From the IMG/VR virus record IMGVR_UViG_3300027796_000286, positions 1 to 25,614 of that record: 25,614 nt of DNA; one strand, 5' to 3'. The notes under the pieces were generated by a model. That model saw only the letters and a list, made by a program, of their open reading frames with translations. It did no database searches and was not told where the DNA came from. This stretch comes from a virus. Within the stretch, counting starts at the first letter, position 1; each line of letters opens with the position of its first letter. Shown here in pieces: positions 1-7,927 of the stretch. The translations under genes were made by a program, and so were the position numbers.

Positions 1-1380
1 ATGACGCAACAGAACAGCAGCTTAATCGCCTTCGCTGACGTGGAACACGCCTTGGCCGAGGGAGGACGTGCCTGGAACGCAGGCCGCATCGAACAGGCGG
101 CAGCCGCCTTTGCCCATGCCGCCCTGCTGGCGCCGGAAAACGCCCAGGCCCATTCCAATCTGGGTGTGGCCCTGCGGCGGTTGGGCAAGGTGGACGCCGC
201 CATCGCCAGCTATCATCGCGGTCTGGCCCTGACCCCCGACGACCCGGCGCTGCATTCCAACCTGGGCAACGCGCTGCGCGCCGTCGGCCGCCTGGAAGAG
301 GCCGAGCACCACCTGAGCCGGGCCGCGAGCGCCCGCCCCGGCGACCGCTCGTTCGCCTATAATCTGGCGCTGGTGATCCGCGACCGCCGCCGCCACGCCG
401 AGGCCCGCGACCACATGGCCGCCCTGCTGGCCGCCCATCCCGGCAACGCCGATTACGCCTGGGATCTGGCGCTGACCGACCTGTACCTCAAGGATTACCA
501 CCGGGGCTTCGCCGGGTACGAAGCGCGCTGGGGTCTGGCGCGCACCCCGCGCCGCGACCTGCCCGGCGAACGCTGGCTGCCCGGCATGGAACTGACCGGC
601 AAGACCGTGCTGATCGCCGCCGAACAGGGCTTCGGCGACGCCCTGCAATTCGCCCGTTTCGTGCCGCTGCTGGCACGCCAGGGCGCCCGGGTGATTCTGG
701 AATGCCAGCCGGAACTATCGGATTTGTTCGCCACCATCCCCGGCGTGGCCCAGGTGGTGGAAAAGCACGCGCCGCTGCCACCCTATGATCTGTGGGCGCC
801 GATGATGAGTCTGGCGTGGCTGCTGGACGTATCGTGGAACACCCTGCCCGCCCCCGAAAGCTATCTGACGCCGCCCGGCCGTCTGGCAACGCCATTGGGA
901 CGGCCACCGGGCACCGCGCTGAACGTCGGCCTGATCTGGGCGGGCAAGACCACCCCGCGCGACCGTTCGTGGCCACTGGAAACCCTGCTGCCGCTGATGA
1001 ACGACCCGCGCCTGTGCTGGTGGAGCCTGCAGATGGGCGACCGCACCGCCGATCTGGCCCGGCTGGGGGCCGACCATCTGCTGCGCGATCTGGCGCCGCG
1101 CCTGAAGACCTTCGGCCACACCGCCGCCGCCATGGCCGAGCTTGACCTGATCGTCACCATCGACAGCGGCCCCGCCCATCTGGCCGCCGCCCTGGGCCGC
1201 CCGACCTGGGTGCTGCTGCGCTATGTCTCGGACTGGCGCTGGCTGGACGAAGGCGAGGATTGCGCCTGGTACCCCACCATGCGCCTGTTCCGCCAGCCCG
1301 ACCCCGACGATTTCACCGGACCGGTGGCCCGGATCAAGGACGCGTTGGGGGCAGTGCTGACGCAACGGGCCGGGGCTTAA
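1..1380 (+). CDS. TPR-repeat glycosyltransferase (GT9/GT-B-like), 459 aa
   Basis: The N-terminal part (about residues 15-165) is a run of tetratricopeptide repeats, with the typical A/G/Y/P spacing seen in stretches such as AQAHSNLGVALRRLGKVDAA and PALHSNLGNALRAVGRLEEA. From about residue 200 it continues as a GT-B-like glycosyltransferase domain: AAEQGFGDALQFARFVPLL, then VGLIWAGK, then the late signature IVTIDSGPAHLAAALGRPTWVLL, as in heptosyltransferase (GT9)-related TPR proteins. The family transfers sugars to surface glycans or proteins in the cytoplasm; the substrate here cannot be read from sequence. The window begins at its ATG, so the upstream signals are not visible. It is convergent with the phage holin, and the two stop codons share the bases TTAA at 1377-1380. 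It is either the first host gene beyond the prophage or a surface-modifying cargo gene. The family call is firm; the phage or host origin is not. Confidence 0.85.
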   Translation: MTQQNSSLIAFADVEHALAEGGRAWNAGRIEQAAAAFAHAALLAPENAQAHSNLGVALRRLGKVDAAIASYHRGLALTPDDPALHSNLGNALRAVGRLEEAEHHLSRAASARPGDRSFAYNLALVIRDRRRHAEARDHMAALLAAHPGNADYAWDLALTDLYLKDYHRGFAGYEARWGLARTPRRDLPGERWLPGMELTGKTVLIAAEQGFGDALQFARFVPLLARQGARVILECQPELSDLFATIPGVAQVVEKHAPLPPYDLWAPMMSLAWLLDVSWNTLPAPESYLTPPGRLATPLGRPPGTALNVGLIWAGKTTPRDRSWPLETLLPLMNDPRLCWWSLQMGDRTADLARLGADHLLRDLAPRLKTFGHTAAAMAELDLIVTIDSGPAHLAAALGRPTWVLLRYVSDWRWLDEGEDCAWYPTMRLFRQPDPDDFTGPVARIKDALGAVLTQRAGA

Positions 1381-1811
1381 CGCGCCACCCCGGCTTTCTT
1401 CTCGGCGGTGCGCAGCCAGGACATGCCCAGCAGCGAGCCGACCAGCCCCAGGATGTCGCCGATGCCCATTTCCGGCATGGGCGGCAAGGCCGGTTGGCCC
1501 CACGCCGCCAGACACCACATGGCGGTGCCCAACGCGAAGCGCGGCAGGTAATAGACCGCCAACGACGCCGCGCACACCCAGCCGATCGCCGGGCGCCATC
1601 CGGCGACGAACACCGATTCGTGGGCGGCCTCGATCTTGTTCAATTCCACCTGCAATTCATCGGGGTGCTGGCGCAATTTCTCCAACACCGCCTGCGCCTG
1701 CAACCGCTCGGCATCGCTGGTGAACAGCTTGTCGAAAACATTGCCCAGGGCCTCGATGGGCTTGGCGATGGTCTCGCCGCCCAGGCCCAGGATGCTTGCC
1801 CAATTGGCCAT
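1377..1811 (-). CDS. Phage holin, GTA three-TM type, 144 aa
   Basis: Holins form inner-membrane holes that release or activate the endolysin at the end of infection. The N-terminal 65 residues are amphipathic and charged (coiled-coil-like, around DELQVELNKIEAAHESVF). They are followed by the highly characteristic VFVAGWRPAIGWVCAASL and three hydrophobic stretches at about 67-88, 91-104 and 113-133. This matches the GTA_holin_3TM family found in Rhodobacter gene transfer agents and alphaproteobacterial phages. The ATG at 1811 follows a strong GAGGAGGG site. It is the last gene of the minus-strand operon and is cut off from the preceding 78-aa gene by a strong terminator-like hairpin, so its expression may be set separately. 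Its partner endolysin lies about 4 kb upstream rather than next door, which is unusual. Confidence 0.88.
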   Translation of the reverse strand: MANWASILGLGGETIAKPIEALGNVFDKLFTSDAERLQAQAVLEKLRQHPDELQVELNKIEAAHESVFVAGWRPAIGWVCAASLAVYYLPRFALGTAMWCLAAWGQPALPPMPEMGIGDILGLVGSLLGMSWLRTAEKKAGVAR

Positions 1812-1842
1812 GACAGAACCCTCCTCATGACATGAAAAAAGA

Positions 1843-1871
1843 CGCCCCGCCCCCTGAACGGGGGCGGGGCG
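1843..1871 (-). terminator. Rho-independent terminator-like hairpin before the holin
   Basis: A perfect 12-bp GC stem (1843-1854 paired with 1860-1871, loop TGAAC) is followed on the minus strand by a T6 run (complement of A's at 1835-1840). It lies between the 78-aa gene and the holin's ribosome binding site, so it would end or attenuate the fibre-module-3 transcript just before the holin. Confidence 0.75.
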
Positions 1872-1883
1872 GCAAAAGGGGTT

Positions 1884-2120
1884 TCAGGAAACAGGAACGG
1901 GACGCAGCACCACCACGTCACCGTCCACCACCGGCGGCATCATTCCGGCGGACGAGGCCGAAGCCTCGACCCGCCGGATGACGTAATCGCCGGAGGTCAG
2001 CGGCAAAGCGGACAAATCCAGCGGCCCCAACACCGTGCCACCGTCCGGCAGGACGATGGCCTTGGCATTGCGGGAAAACCGCAGGAACTGCGCCCCCCGC
2101 GTGATCGCCAGCTCGAACAC
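1884..2120 (-). CDS. Small protein of fibre module 3, unknown function, 78 aa
   Basis: I do not recognise this family. The protein has no membrane segment or signal peptide and looks beta-rich (FELAITRGAQFLRFSRNAKA near the start, DGDVVVLRPVPVS at the end). The start is a GTG at 2118-2120, only three bases after the TAG of the 754-aa fibre protein and without a good separate ribosome binding site, which points to translational coupling with that gene. It ends just before the strong hairpin at 1843-1871. Position suggests an accessory or chaperone of the upstream distal fibre, or a small virion component. No equivalent gene follows the paralogous fibre gene at 7928. Confidence 0.6.
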   Translation of the reverse strand: MFELAITRGAQFLRFSRNAKAIVLPDGGTVLGPLDLSALPLTSGDYVIRRVEASASSAGMMPPVVDGDVVVLRPVPVS

Positions 2121-2123
2121 GAC

Positions 2124-4388
2124 CTAACGGGCCGTGGCGGGGGCGACGCAGATTCCGCCGACCGGGCGGCCGATGGCGATGCGCAGATAGGTTCCACCCG
2201 CGTCGTTGCTGGAATAACCGGCAGTGCGGTACTTCACGCCACCCACGACCATATCCAGATCGTAACCGGCGTTAATTTCGCTGTTCGGCTTGTCCATGTC
2301 GAAATGCGTAACCATGGGATTGGTCGGCGCATGGGCGGTGTCGGACTGCATCCAGGCGCCGCTGTTGTCCAGACGCTTGATAAGCTGCCACAGTGGGACA
2401 ATGCCCATGGCATCATAGGCACCATCGGCGCTGCCGTTGCCCTTGTAGCTACCGATCTCAAGCCAACCCGGCCGATGCGCCAACACCAGCACCCGATAGG
2501 TGCCGCTGGGAGCAGCAGACGCGATTTGGAAAGAGGCCGCGCCGAACGCGGTCAACGTGCCATCGGCCGTCGGCTGGGTGTTGCGGTTAAGCTTACCCAG
2601 CACCCCCGCCGTCATGTCCGGATGCCAAACATAACGATCACCGCCGCCCGCACTGACGCGGGTCGCGATCACCACAGCGCGGGCGGTGTTGAGACCGTGG
2701 GTGACCGTCGTGGCGGTGCCTTCGGTGTGCTCCACCTCGGCGGTGTAGACGCCATAGCGGGCGCCGACCCGCAGCCGATAGCCCACGTAATCCCCCGCCG
2801 CCACCAGCGCCGGAGCCGCCGCCTTGGCAAGGGCGTTGTTGGTCGCCCAGGCATGGCCCGGATCATCCGAGAACCGCACCCGCCAATCCTCGGATACGTC
2901 GCGGCGCTTGACGATTTCCACATAGGGGACGCCGTTCCAATGAGCGGTCAGGGCAGTCAACGCCCCGTCCATGTCGGCGCCGGTCGCCGCGACCTGCACG
3001 AATGCCTCGGACGGGTCCTTGATGTCGGGCTCGGGCAGGTTGTCGGTGCAGAGGGTCTTGAAGCCGACAGGGGGAGCATAGGCGAAGGGACGCTGGCCGA
3101 AATTGACAGTGATCTGGGATGCGCTCCCTAACGCCACCACATTGACGCGCGGACGCGCGCCACTCGGAACGTCTTTTACCGATGGATTGGTGCCTGCATC
3201 AGGCTTTCCATCATTCAACCACGTTCCGTTCTTCCCGAACCACACATACCCCAGAACCGGGTCATACGCCACCATCGCCACGTCACCCGACACCCCGCTC
3301 AGGGATCCGACAACGTTACCCTTGGCATCACGGATTTTATTGAGGCCAACCCACCAAGTCGCGACGCCGTCGACGGCACCGCTGTGGGGAGGAAACACCG
3401 TTTTAACCAAGCCAACTCCCGTGGATTGAGAGTTTACGACATCCAAACGTGCCTCGAAGTAAATCGGCACGTTCGCGGCGAGAGTCGCCACACCATTTCC
3501 GGAATCTGTTGTGGAAACGCCAGTGGCCGTCAGCCCTCCATTACTCACCGCAACGTTGCTCGGCCACTCGGCAAGCGGATTCAGCGTCGCATACACGTTG
3601 GTCGGCGTACTCGCCACACTGTCCTTGCCGCTGACGTCGAAGCCCTCGGCGGTCCAATGGTTGCCCTTGCCGCTGACGTCCTTGCCGGGGTTCAGCGGGT
3701 CCGAGAAATCCAGGAACCAGCCGTTGGGGCCGTACTGGTCCAAGGCAAAGGCCGGACGTTTCGGCACCCACACGCCGTGAATATTGAAAGCACCGAAATC
3801 CGTCACCGCCGGAACGGTGCCGTCCAGCCAGACGGTGTCGGCAAACAGACCGTCCGCGTATTGCGAATACGATCCACGATTGCCATAAGCCCCCAAAAGA
3901 TCGGTGCCCCCCGCCAGATTGGCATCACCGCCGGGCCATCCGGGAGTCGGATAGATGGCCGAATAGAACGACCTGATCCGCACACCATTGAGGTAGAGCT
4001 GAAGATAATCACTTTCAGCCTCGGCATTGGTATCGACGATCGCCAATACGTCGTAGAAACCCGGACTGCGCAGCAGAGCGTTGGATTTGATCTCGAAGAT
4101 ATTCGCGACGCCACCTGCGGTATGGCGCAGGTACAGGCGGTCGTCGCCATCAATCACGATGTGCGTACAAGGAGCATTATTGGGATAATCCACGTTATAC
4201 AACGTCTGTGGCGTACCAGGGGTTCCTCGTGTCACCAGGGTCCGGAAGGCGAAGGTCTGGCGGTTACCGGTTACGGTAATCGCCCGGGAAAGCCGCTGTC
4301 CGCCTTTGAAAAGCTGCGACTGCGCCACCTTGTAACTGGGCACATAGCATGCCGGCGCCACCGCCGGTTGGGTCATGAAAGGCATCAT
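2124..4388 (-). CDS. Distal tail-fibre protein of module 3, LamG/SPRY-type, 754 aa
   Basis: Probable receptor-binding part of a tail fibre. About residues 20-205 look like a LamG/concanavalin-type jelly roll (TFAFRTLVTRG, then DYLQLYLNGVRIRSFYSA, a standard signature). Next comes the linker DVSGKGNHWTAEGF, the motif PTNVYATLNPL at about 262-272, and a SPRY-like domain (about 275-430, with GYVWFGKNGTWLNDG). The C-terminus carries YKGNGSADGAYDAMGI and AGGTYLRIAIGRPVGG, typical of a domain common at the ends of phage tail proteins (I recall DUF7483; not checked). It is paralogous over its length to the 805-aa protein at 7928-10345, and the two even end alike (PATAR). The ATG at 4388 is 3 bases after the adaptor's stop, with GGAG inside the adaptor's last codons, so the two are translationally coupled. 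By eye the middle of the gene is AT-richer than its neighbours, which suits exchange by transfer. Confidence 0.8.
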   Translation of the reverse strand: MMPFMTQPAVAPACYVPSYKVAQSQLFKGGQRLSRAITVTGNRQTFAFRTLVTRGTPGTPQTLYNVDYPNNAPCTHIVIDGDDRLYLRHTAGGVANIFEIKSNALLRSPGFYDVLAIVDTNAEAESDYLQLYLNGVRIRSFYSAIYPTPGWPGGDANLAGGTDLLGAYGNRGSYSQYADGLFADTVWLDGTVPAVTDFGAFNIHGVWVPKRPAFALDQYGPNGWFLDFSDPLNPGKDVSGKGNHWTAEGFDVSGKDSVASTPTNVYATLNPLAEWPSNVAVSNGGLTATGVSTTDSGNGVATLAANVPIYFEARLDVVNSQSTGVGLVKTVFPPHSGAVDGVATWWVGLNKIRDAKGNVVGSLSGVSGDVAMVAYDPVLGYVWFGKNGTWLNDGKPDAGTNPSVKDVPSGARPRVNVVALGSASQITVNFGQRPFAYAPPVGFKTLCTDNLPEPDIKDPSEAFVQVAATGADMDGALTALTAHWNGVPYVEIVKRRDVSEDWRVRFSDDPGHAWATNNALAKAAAPALVAAGDYVGYRLRVGARYGVYTAEVEHTEGTATTVTHGLNTARAVVIATRVSAGGGDRYVWHPDMTAGVLGKLNRNTQPTADGTLTAFGAASFQIASAAPSGTYRVLVLAHRPGWLEIGSYKGNGSADGAYDAMGIVPLWQLIKRLDNSGAWMQSDTAHAPTNPMVTHFDMDKPNSEINAGYDLDMVVGGVKYRTAGYSSNDAGGTYLRIAIGRPVGGICVAPATAR
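3574..3605. repeat. 32-nt exact repeat shared with the paralogous fibre gene (copy 1)
   Basis: This 32-base stretch is identical to 9498-9529. Both copies lie in the same reading frame and encode the linker around NVYATLNPL that joins the LamG-like and SPRY-like parts. The flanking sequence differs. Confidence 0.85.
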
Positions 4389-4391
4389 GGC

Positions 4392-5498
4392 TTAGGCTCC
4401 GCGCTGGGCGATGACCACGTCGAGCACGTCGCCCGAGCCGTCGCTGGTGACCCACAGCAGGTTGACGGCATCGGCCTTGGCCGACCAGTTGCCACCCGCC
4501 AGCTTGTAGCCGCTGGCCAGGGTCAGGGTGCGGCCGCCGGTGGCGTCCTGCTTGGCGACCACCAGGAACATGCCCGCCTTGCCGGTCAGGTTGGCGGGGA
4601 AGCCCAGGGTCAGGTTGGACGACTGGGTGACGGTGAAGACGTTGCCCGCGTTCAGGTCCGGGGTGACGGTGCCGTTGCTGACGGCCAGCACCACCGGCTT
4701 GGTCCAGAAACCCTTTTCCAGGACGGCCGAGACGTTCTTGTACAGAACGTTGCTCATGTCGGGCTGAGCGGCGGCGACCACCAGACGGCCCTCGGCATCC
4801 TTGGACAGGGTGACGTTGGCACCGGCCTTCAGCACGGCGGCCAGTTCATCCGCATCCACCGCTTCGGCGGCGATCACCACATGACCGGCGCCATCGGCGG
4901 TGACGGTGACGTTGGCGCCCGCCCGCAGCACCGCCAGAAGCTCGGTGGCATCCACCGATTCGGCGGCGATGACCAGACGGCCCGAGGCATCCTGCTGCAA
5001 CGAGATGTTGCCGCCCGCCTTGAGCACGGCGGCCAGATCCGAGGCATCCACCGACTTGGCGGCAACCACCAGACGGCCATTACCGTCGGGGGTCAGGGTG
5101 ATGTTTGCACCGGCCTTCAGCACGGCGGCCAGTTCGGCGACGCTGACATCCTGGCCGGTGGAAGCGATCCGCAGACGCTGCACACCGCCCTGGGTGACGG
5201 TTTCCAGGGTGATGTTATCGCCCGCCAGCAGCTTGTCGGCCAGATAGCCGCCCTCGGCATCCACCGCATTGATGCGCAGGTCGGAGCGGCGGCGCAGGGT
5301 GATCACCAGACCGGTGGCCGGGGCGGAGTCGAACACCACGGCGCCGCCGTCGATGCTGCCCTGGCCGCGAATGCAGTAATCACCGCTCTGCGGCACGCCG
5401 TTGACCAGCACCTGGCAATCGGCTTCGGTCTCGATGGCGAAGGGGAAGGGGAAAACGTTGCTGGTGCCATTGGCGGTGTATTCAACTTGCAAAGTCAT
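4392..5498 (-). CDS. Tail-fibre adaptor of module 3 with four 32-aa repeats, 368 aa
   Basis: Residues 1-110 align by eye with the N-terminal domain that attaches T7 gp17-type fibres to the tail: YTANGTSNVFPFPFAIE, then GAVVFDSAPATGLVITLRRR, then GYLADKLLAGDNITLE. Residues 118-245 are four exact-length 32-aa repeats (core AAVLKAGANITL...GRLVVAA). The C-terminal 90 residues (TVTQSSNLTLGFPANLTGKA) are a compact beta domain also seen in the module-2 adaptor. It probably joins the distal 754-aa protein to the tail. The start chosen is the ATG at 5498, with AAAGGAAG just upstream; the open frame extends further to 5624 but would cross a terminator hairpin. The gene follows that hairpin and overlaps nothing. 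Confidence 0.8.
   Translation of the reverse strand: MTLQVEYTANGTSNVFPFPFAIETEADCQVLVNGVPQSGDYCIRGQGSIDGGAVVFDSAPATGLVITLRRRSDLRINAVDAEGGYLADKLLAGDNITLETVTQGGVQRLRIASTGQDVSVAELAAVLKAGANITLTPDGNGRLVVAAKSVDASDLAAVLKAGGNISLQQDASGRLVIAAESVDATELLAVLRAGANVTVTADGAGHVVIAAEAVDADELAAVLKAGANVTLSKDAEGRLVVAAAQPDMSNVLYKNVSAVLEKGFWTKPVVLAVSNGTVTPDLNAGNVFTVTQSSNLTLGFPANLTGKAGMFLVVAKQDATGGRTLTLASGYKLAGGNWSAKADAVNLLWVTSDGSGDVLDVVIAQRGA
4764..5147 (-). repeat. Four tandem 96-bp repeats inside the module-3 adaptor gene
   Basis: Residues 118-149, 150-181, 182-213 and 214-245 of the adaptor form four in-frame units of exactly 32 codons, each built on V(S/D)A.(E/D)L.AVL(K/R)AG.N(I/V)...(D)..G(R/H)(L/V)V(V/I)AA. 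Units have diverged at the DNA level but keep length without any indel. They probably form repeated beta or trimeric-shaft segments. Confidence 0.85.
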
Positions 5499-5518
5499 GA
5501 TGCTTCCTTTCATGAAAA

Positions 5519-5545
5519 AGGCCCGCCGGACGATCCGGCGGGCCT
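5519..5545 (-). terminator. Terminator-like hairpin between endolysin and fibre module 3
   Basis: A 12-bp stem (5519-5530 with 5534-5545, loop CGA) is followed on the minus strand by a T run (complement of A's at 5515-5518, plus the stem-base A at 5519). It separates the endolysin gene from the adaptor's ribosome binding site, which overlaps the sequence directly after it. Confidence 0.7.
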
Positions 5546-5565
5546 GAGCGGCGGCGAGGACAAGG

Positions 5566-6030
5566 TCACTCGACGCCGGAATAGAAGAGGTGCGCGCCGA
5601 TCTCGGCCGAGGGGTCGCGGCCACGCGCCCACAGCGGCATCAGGCCGCGCACGTGGTAATGGGTGGCGCCATGGGTGGGGTCGTCCAGCACGCCGGAGAC
5701 GGCGCGCCGCGCCACCCGCAGGCAGATGCGGAAGGCACGGTCGCGTTCGTCCACCGCCTCCAGCTTGGCGCGGTTGGGGTCGCCGGGATTCCAGCACGAG
5801 AACTGCCAGCGCTTGCGGCACACCGTCTCGACGGTATTGCCCCACCAGCCGCCCCGGCGGACGCGGTTCATCACCACCGCCGCCACCGCCTCGATGCCGC
5901 GCACGCTTTCGCCGCGCGCCTCGCCCCACAGGGTGCGGGCCAGCACGTCCACCGCCGAGCCCGGCCGGACCGGCGCGATGTCGGCCTCGGGGTCGGGTTC
6001 CATGTCGATGATCAGGATGGGATCGCTCAT
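5566..6030 (-). CDS. Endolysin: SleB/CwlJ-type cell wall hydrolase, 154 aa
   Basis: The protein matches the Hydrolase_2 (SleB/CwlJ) family, which cuts peptidoglycan and often acts as endolysin in alphaproteobacterial phages. The signature LWGEARGES is at residues 34-42, with Glu37 the likely catalytic acid. It is followed by IEAVAAVVMNRVRRGGWW, then VCRKRWQFSCWNPGDPNR, and GATHYHVRGLMPLWA near the end. There is no signal peptide, so export would depend on a holin (the nearest recognised one is at 1377-1811). The ATG at 6030 overlaps the stop of the membrane-protein gene upstream (ATGA), so both are translated together. The length is usual for the catalytic domain alone; no separate cell-wall-binding domain is visible. 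Confidence 0.9.
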   Translation of the reverse strand: MSDPILIIDMEPDPEADIAPVRPGSAVDVLARTLWGEARGESVRGIEAVAAVVMNRVRRGGWWGNTVETVCRKRWQFSCWNPGDPNRAKLEAVDERDRAFRICLRVARRAVSGVLDDPTHGATHYHVRGLMPLWARGRDPSAEIGAHLFYSGVE

Positions 6031-6332
6031 GGCCGCCCCCCGGCGCCGCTGACGGCGTCCAGCTTGGCCTCGATACGCACCAGATGTTCGGTCAGGCGGC
6101 GTTCCACGTCCTTCAGCGTGCCGGTGGTGGCGTAGGTCTTGGCCACCTCCAGCTTGTAGGCGGCCAGGGCCTCGCGCAATTGGCTGCCCGCCACCTCGAC
6201 CTTATGATCCAGATCATCCATGCGGCTGTCGGCCTCGGACCGGCCGCGCCACAACAGCACGAACAGACCACCCAATGCCGGCAGCTCGACCGCCGTGATC
6301 CACCACGACAGGTCCAGTCCCGTATGTTCCAT
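6027..6332 (-). CDS. Small membrane protein with coiled coil next to endolysin, 101 aa
   Basis: There is one hydrophobic segment at about residues 9-28 (WWITAVELPALGGLFVLLW). A charged helix follows, with heptad-like spacing, over about 30-97 (RMDDLDHKVEVAGSQLREAL and RRLTEHLVRIEAKLD). The topology fits an inner-membrane spanin-like or holin-accessory protein, and its ATGA overlap with the endolysin gene supports a role in lysis. No lipoprotein partner (outer-membrane spanin) was found beside it. The ATG at 6332 has AGGAG seven bases upstream. I cannot assign it to a named family with certainty. Confidence 0.7.
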   Translation of the reverse strand: MEHTGLDLSWWITAVELPALGGLFVLLWRGRSEADSRMDDLDHKVEVAGSQLREALAAYKLEVAKTYATTGTLKDVERRLTEHLVRIEAKLDAVSGAGGRP

Positions 6333-6341
6333 TGCGTTCTC

Positions 6342-7856
6342 CTAAATCTCGAAATCGGTATGGGCCTTCAGCACGCCGCCGCCCGGCCGCCAGTCACGGC
6401 GTTCGCCCACCACGCTTCCGGCCCGGCCCAGCCGCACCGGCTGCGACAGCAGACACCCGGCGACGGCGTCCAGGCCGTCATCGCGGCCGCGCCCGCCCGG
6501 TTGCCACTCGCGCATTTCGGCGATGAACGGCGTGGACCACAGCGAGCGGTGTGCCCCCAGTGCCCCGGCCGCCAGCACGGCATCGAAGGCATCGACGATG
6601 CGCTGGTCCTTGGCGCGGCTGGAATGGGCCTCGACCACCGCGCAGGGCAGGCCCGCCGCCGCCAGTTCCCGCCGCAGCAGGCCGGGCAAAAAACGCCCGA
6701 GGCCGTTGGTTTCCAGGGTGACGGCGGGCAGATGCAGCTCGCGTGCGAAGGCCGCCACCTGACGGCACAATTGCGTGGCTTCATCCACCTCGGTCTGGGC
6801 GGGGTCGTGTTGCAGGTAACGCACGCGGTGCAGCCAGTAGCCACCCTCGGCATCGGCGAACAACGCCGCCACCACCGAGGAATCGCCCTTGCCCGGCGCG
6901 CCATAGGCCGGGTCCCACCAGCACGACGCCGACACCAGCCGCTTGCCGTTCAGCGACAGCATGGGCTGGCCGTTGCCTTCGGCGTAGACCAGTTCGCCGT
7001 CGTACAGCCGCAGCCGGTCGGGATCGAGACGGCCATCGGCGATGTTGACCGGCCGCAACAGCATCTGGCTGTCGAATTTGTTAGGGCCGGTGCGGCGGCG
7101 GATGGCGGCCACCTTGTCGGCGGGAAAGCGTTCCGGCCAGGCGCTGCGCCCCTGGCCGTCCAGCAACGGAATCTCCAGCCGCTGGAACCCGGCCAGGAAC
7201 GGCTGGGTCTCGCCCGCCTCCAGGCGCGGTTCGGCGGCATAGATGGTGTAATAGGAATGGGGCGTGCCGACGTAAAGCTGGGCACCACCCGGCACCAGGA
7301 CGTAATCGATCTCGGCCAGACGTTCGCGCAGATCGGCGCGTTTGGGCGCGGTATCGCAGGTGTTGGGCACCTCGACGTCGTCGCAGATGATGATCTCGGC
7401 ACGCGAGCCGGTGATGTTGGCGCCGATGCCCTTCGCCACCATGGACGGATCGCGCAACTCGCCGGGGCGGTTGACGGTGAACTGGTCCGAGGCCCAATGC
7501 TCGCGCCGCGGCGGCTTGAGCCCCTGGGTCAGGGGATGGCGTTCGATGATGCGCTTGACGTTGCGCACCATCTTTTTCGCCAGGGCGAAATCGGCGGCCA
7601 GCACCATGATGCGCAGATTGGAGTCCAGCATCAGAACCCAGGCGCAGAACAGGCCGACGATGGTGGATTTGCCGCTGGAGCGGAACGCCATCAGCAGCAT
7701 CTCACGCTCATGCCCGCGCCAGCGCGCCGCCAGCCAACGCGCCATGCGCAGGTGATGGCGCGGCGTGGACTGGCCCAAGCGGGCGTTCCACACCCAGATG
7801 AATTCACCGAAATCCACCGGCGGCGCCCGCCGCCCGTCATCGGGGGGGCCGTGCAT
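6342..7856 (-). CDS. Terminase large subunit, 504 aa
   Basis: This is the ATP-driven DNA packaging motor and nuclease. The ATPase Walker A is FRSSGKST at 58-65, Walker B is IIICDDVE at 155-162, and the coupling motif is YVGTPH at 195-200. The RNase H-like nuclease acidic residues can be placed in WWDPAYG (Asp315), TLETNGLG (Glu382) and GRDDGLDAVAG (Asp459, Asp460, Asp463). Length and architecture are those of T7-like/P22-like large terminases. The ATG at 7856 follows a strong AAAGGAGG; the frame remains open to 7913 but crosses a terminator hairpin, so the longer form is unlikely. The gene lies downstream of two fibre modules, far from the portal, and I recognise no small terminase subunit in the window. 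Confidence 0.93.
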   Translation of the reverse strand: MHGPPDDGRRAPPVDFGEFIWVWNARLGQSTPRHHLRMARWLAARWRGHEREMLLMAFRSSGKSTIVGLFCAWVLMLDSNLRIMVLAADFALAKKMVRNVKRIIERHPLTQGLKPPRREHWASDQFTVNRPGELRDPSMVAKGIGANITGSRAEIIICDDVEVPNTCDTAPKRADLRERLAEIDYVLVPGGAQLYVGTPHSYYTIYAAEPRLEAGETQPFLAGFQRLEIPLLDGQGRSAWPERFPADKVAAIRRRTGPNKFDSQMLLRPVNIADGRLDPDRLRLYDGELVYAEGNGQPMLSLNGKRLVSASCWWDPAYGAPGKGDSSVVAALFADAEGGYWLHRVRYLQHDPAQTEVDEATQLCRQVAAFARELHLPAVTLETNGLGRFLPGLLRRELAAAGLPCAVVEAHSSRAKDQRIVDAFDAVLAAGALGAHRSLWSTPFIAEMREWQPGGRGRDDGLDAVAGCLLSQPVRLGRAGSVVGERRDWRPGGGVLKAHTDFEI

Positions 7857-7882
7857 GAAGAACCTCCTTTGGCAAAGAAAAA

Positions 7883-7910
7883 GCCCCGCCTTCCAGATGG
7901 AAGGCGGGGC
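7883..7910 (-). terminator. Rho-independent terminator-like hairpin before terminase
   Basis: A perfect 12-bp stem (7883-7894 with 7899-7910, loop AGAT) is followed on the minus strand by TTTTTCTTT (complement of 7874-7882). It lies between the 805-aa fibre gene and the terminase ribosome binding site. It looks like a complete intrinsic terminator for fibre module 2. Confidence 0.8.
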
Positions 7911-7927
7911 CACAGAAAAACCGGCGC

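Noticed and set aside
3384-6011. Very long plus-strand open frame (875 codons)
   Set aside because: It runs opposite to well-supported fibre and endolysin genes; its translation is Arg/His/Gly-rich with no domain, as expected for the antisense of GC-rich genes. The same holds for the long plus-strand frames at 6084-7931, 12250-14238 and 22096-23625.
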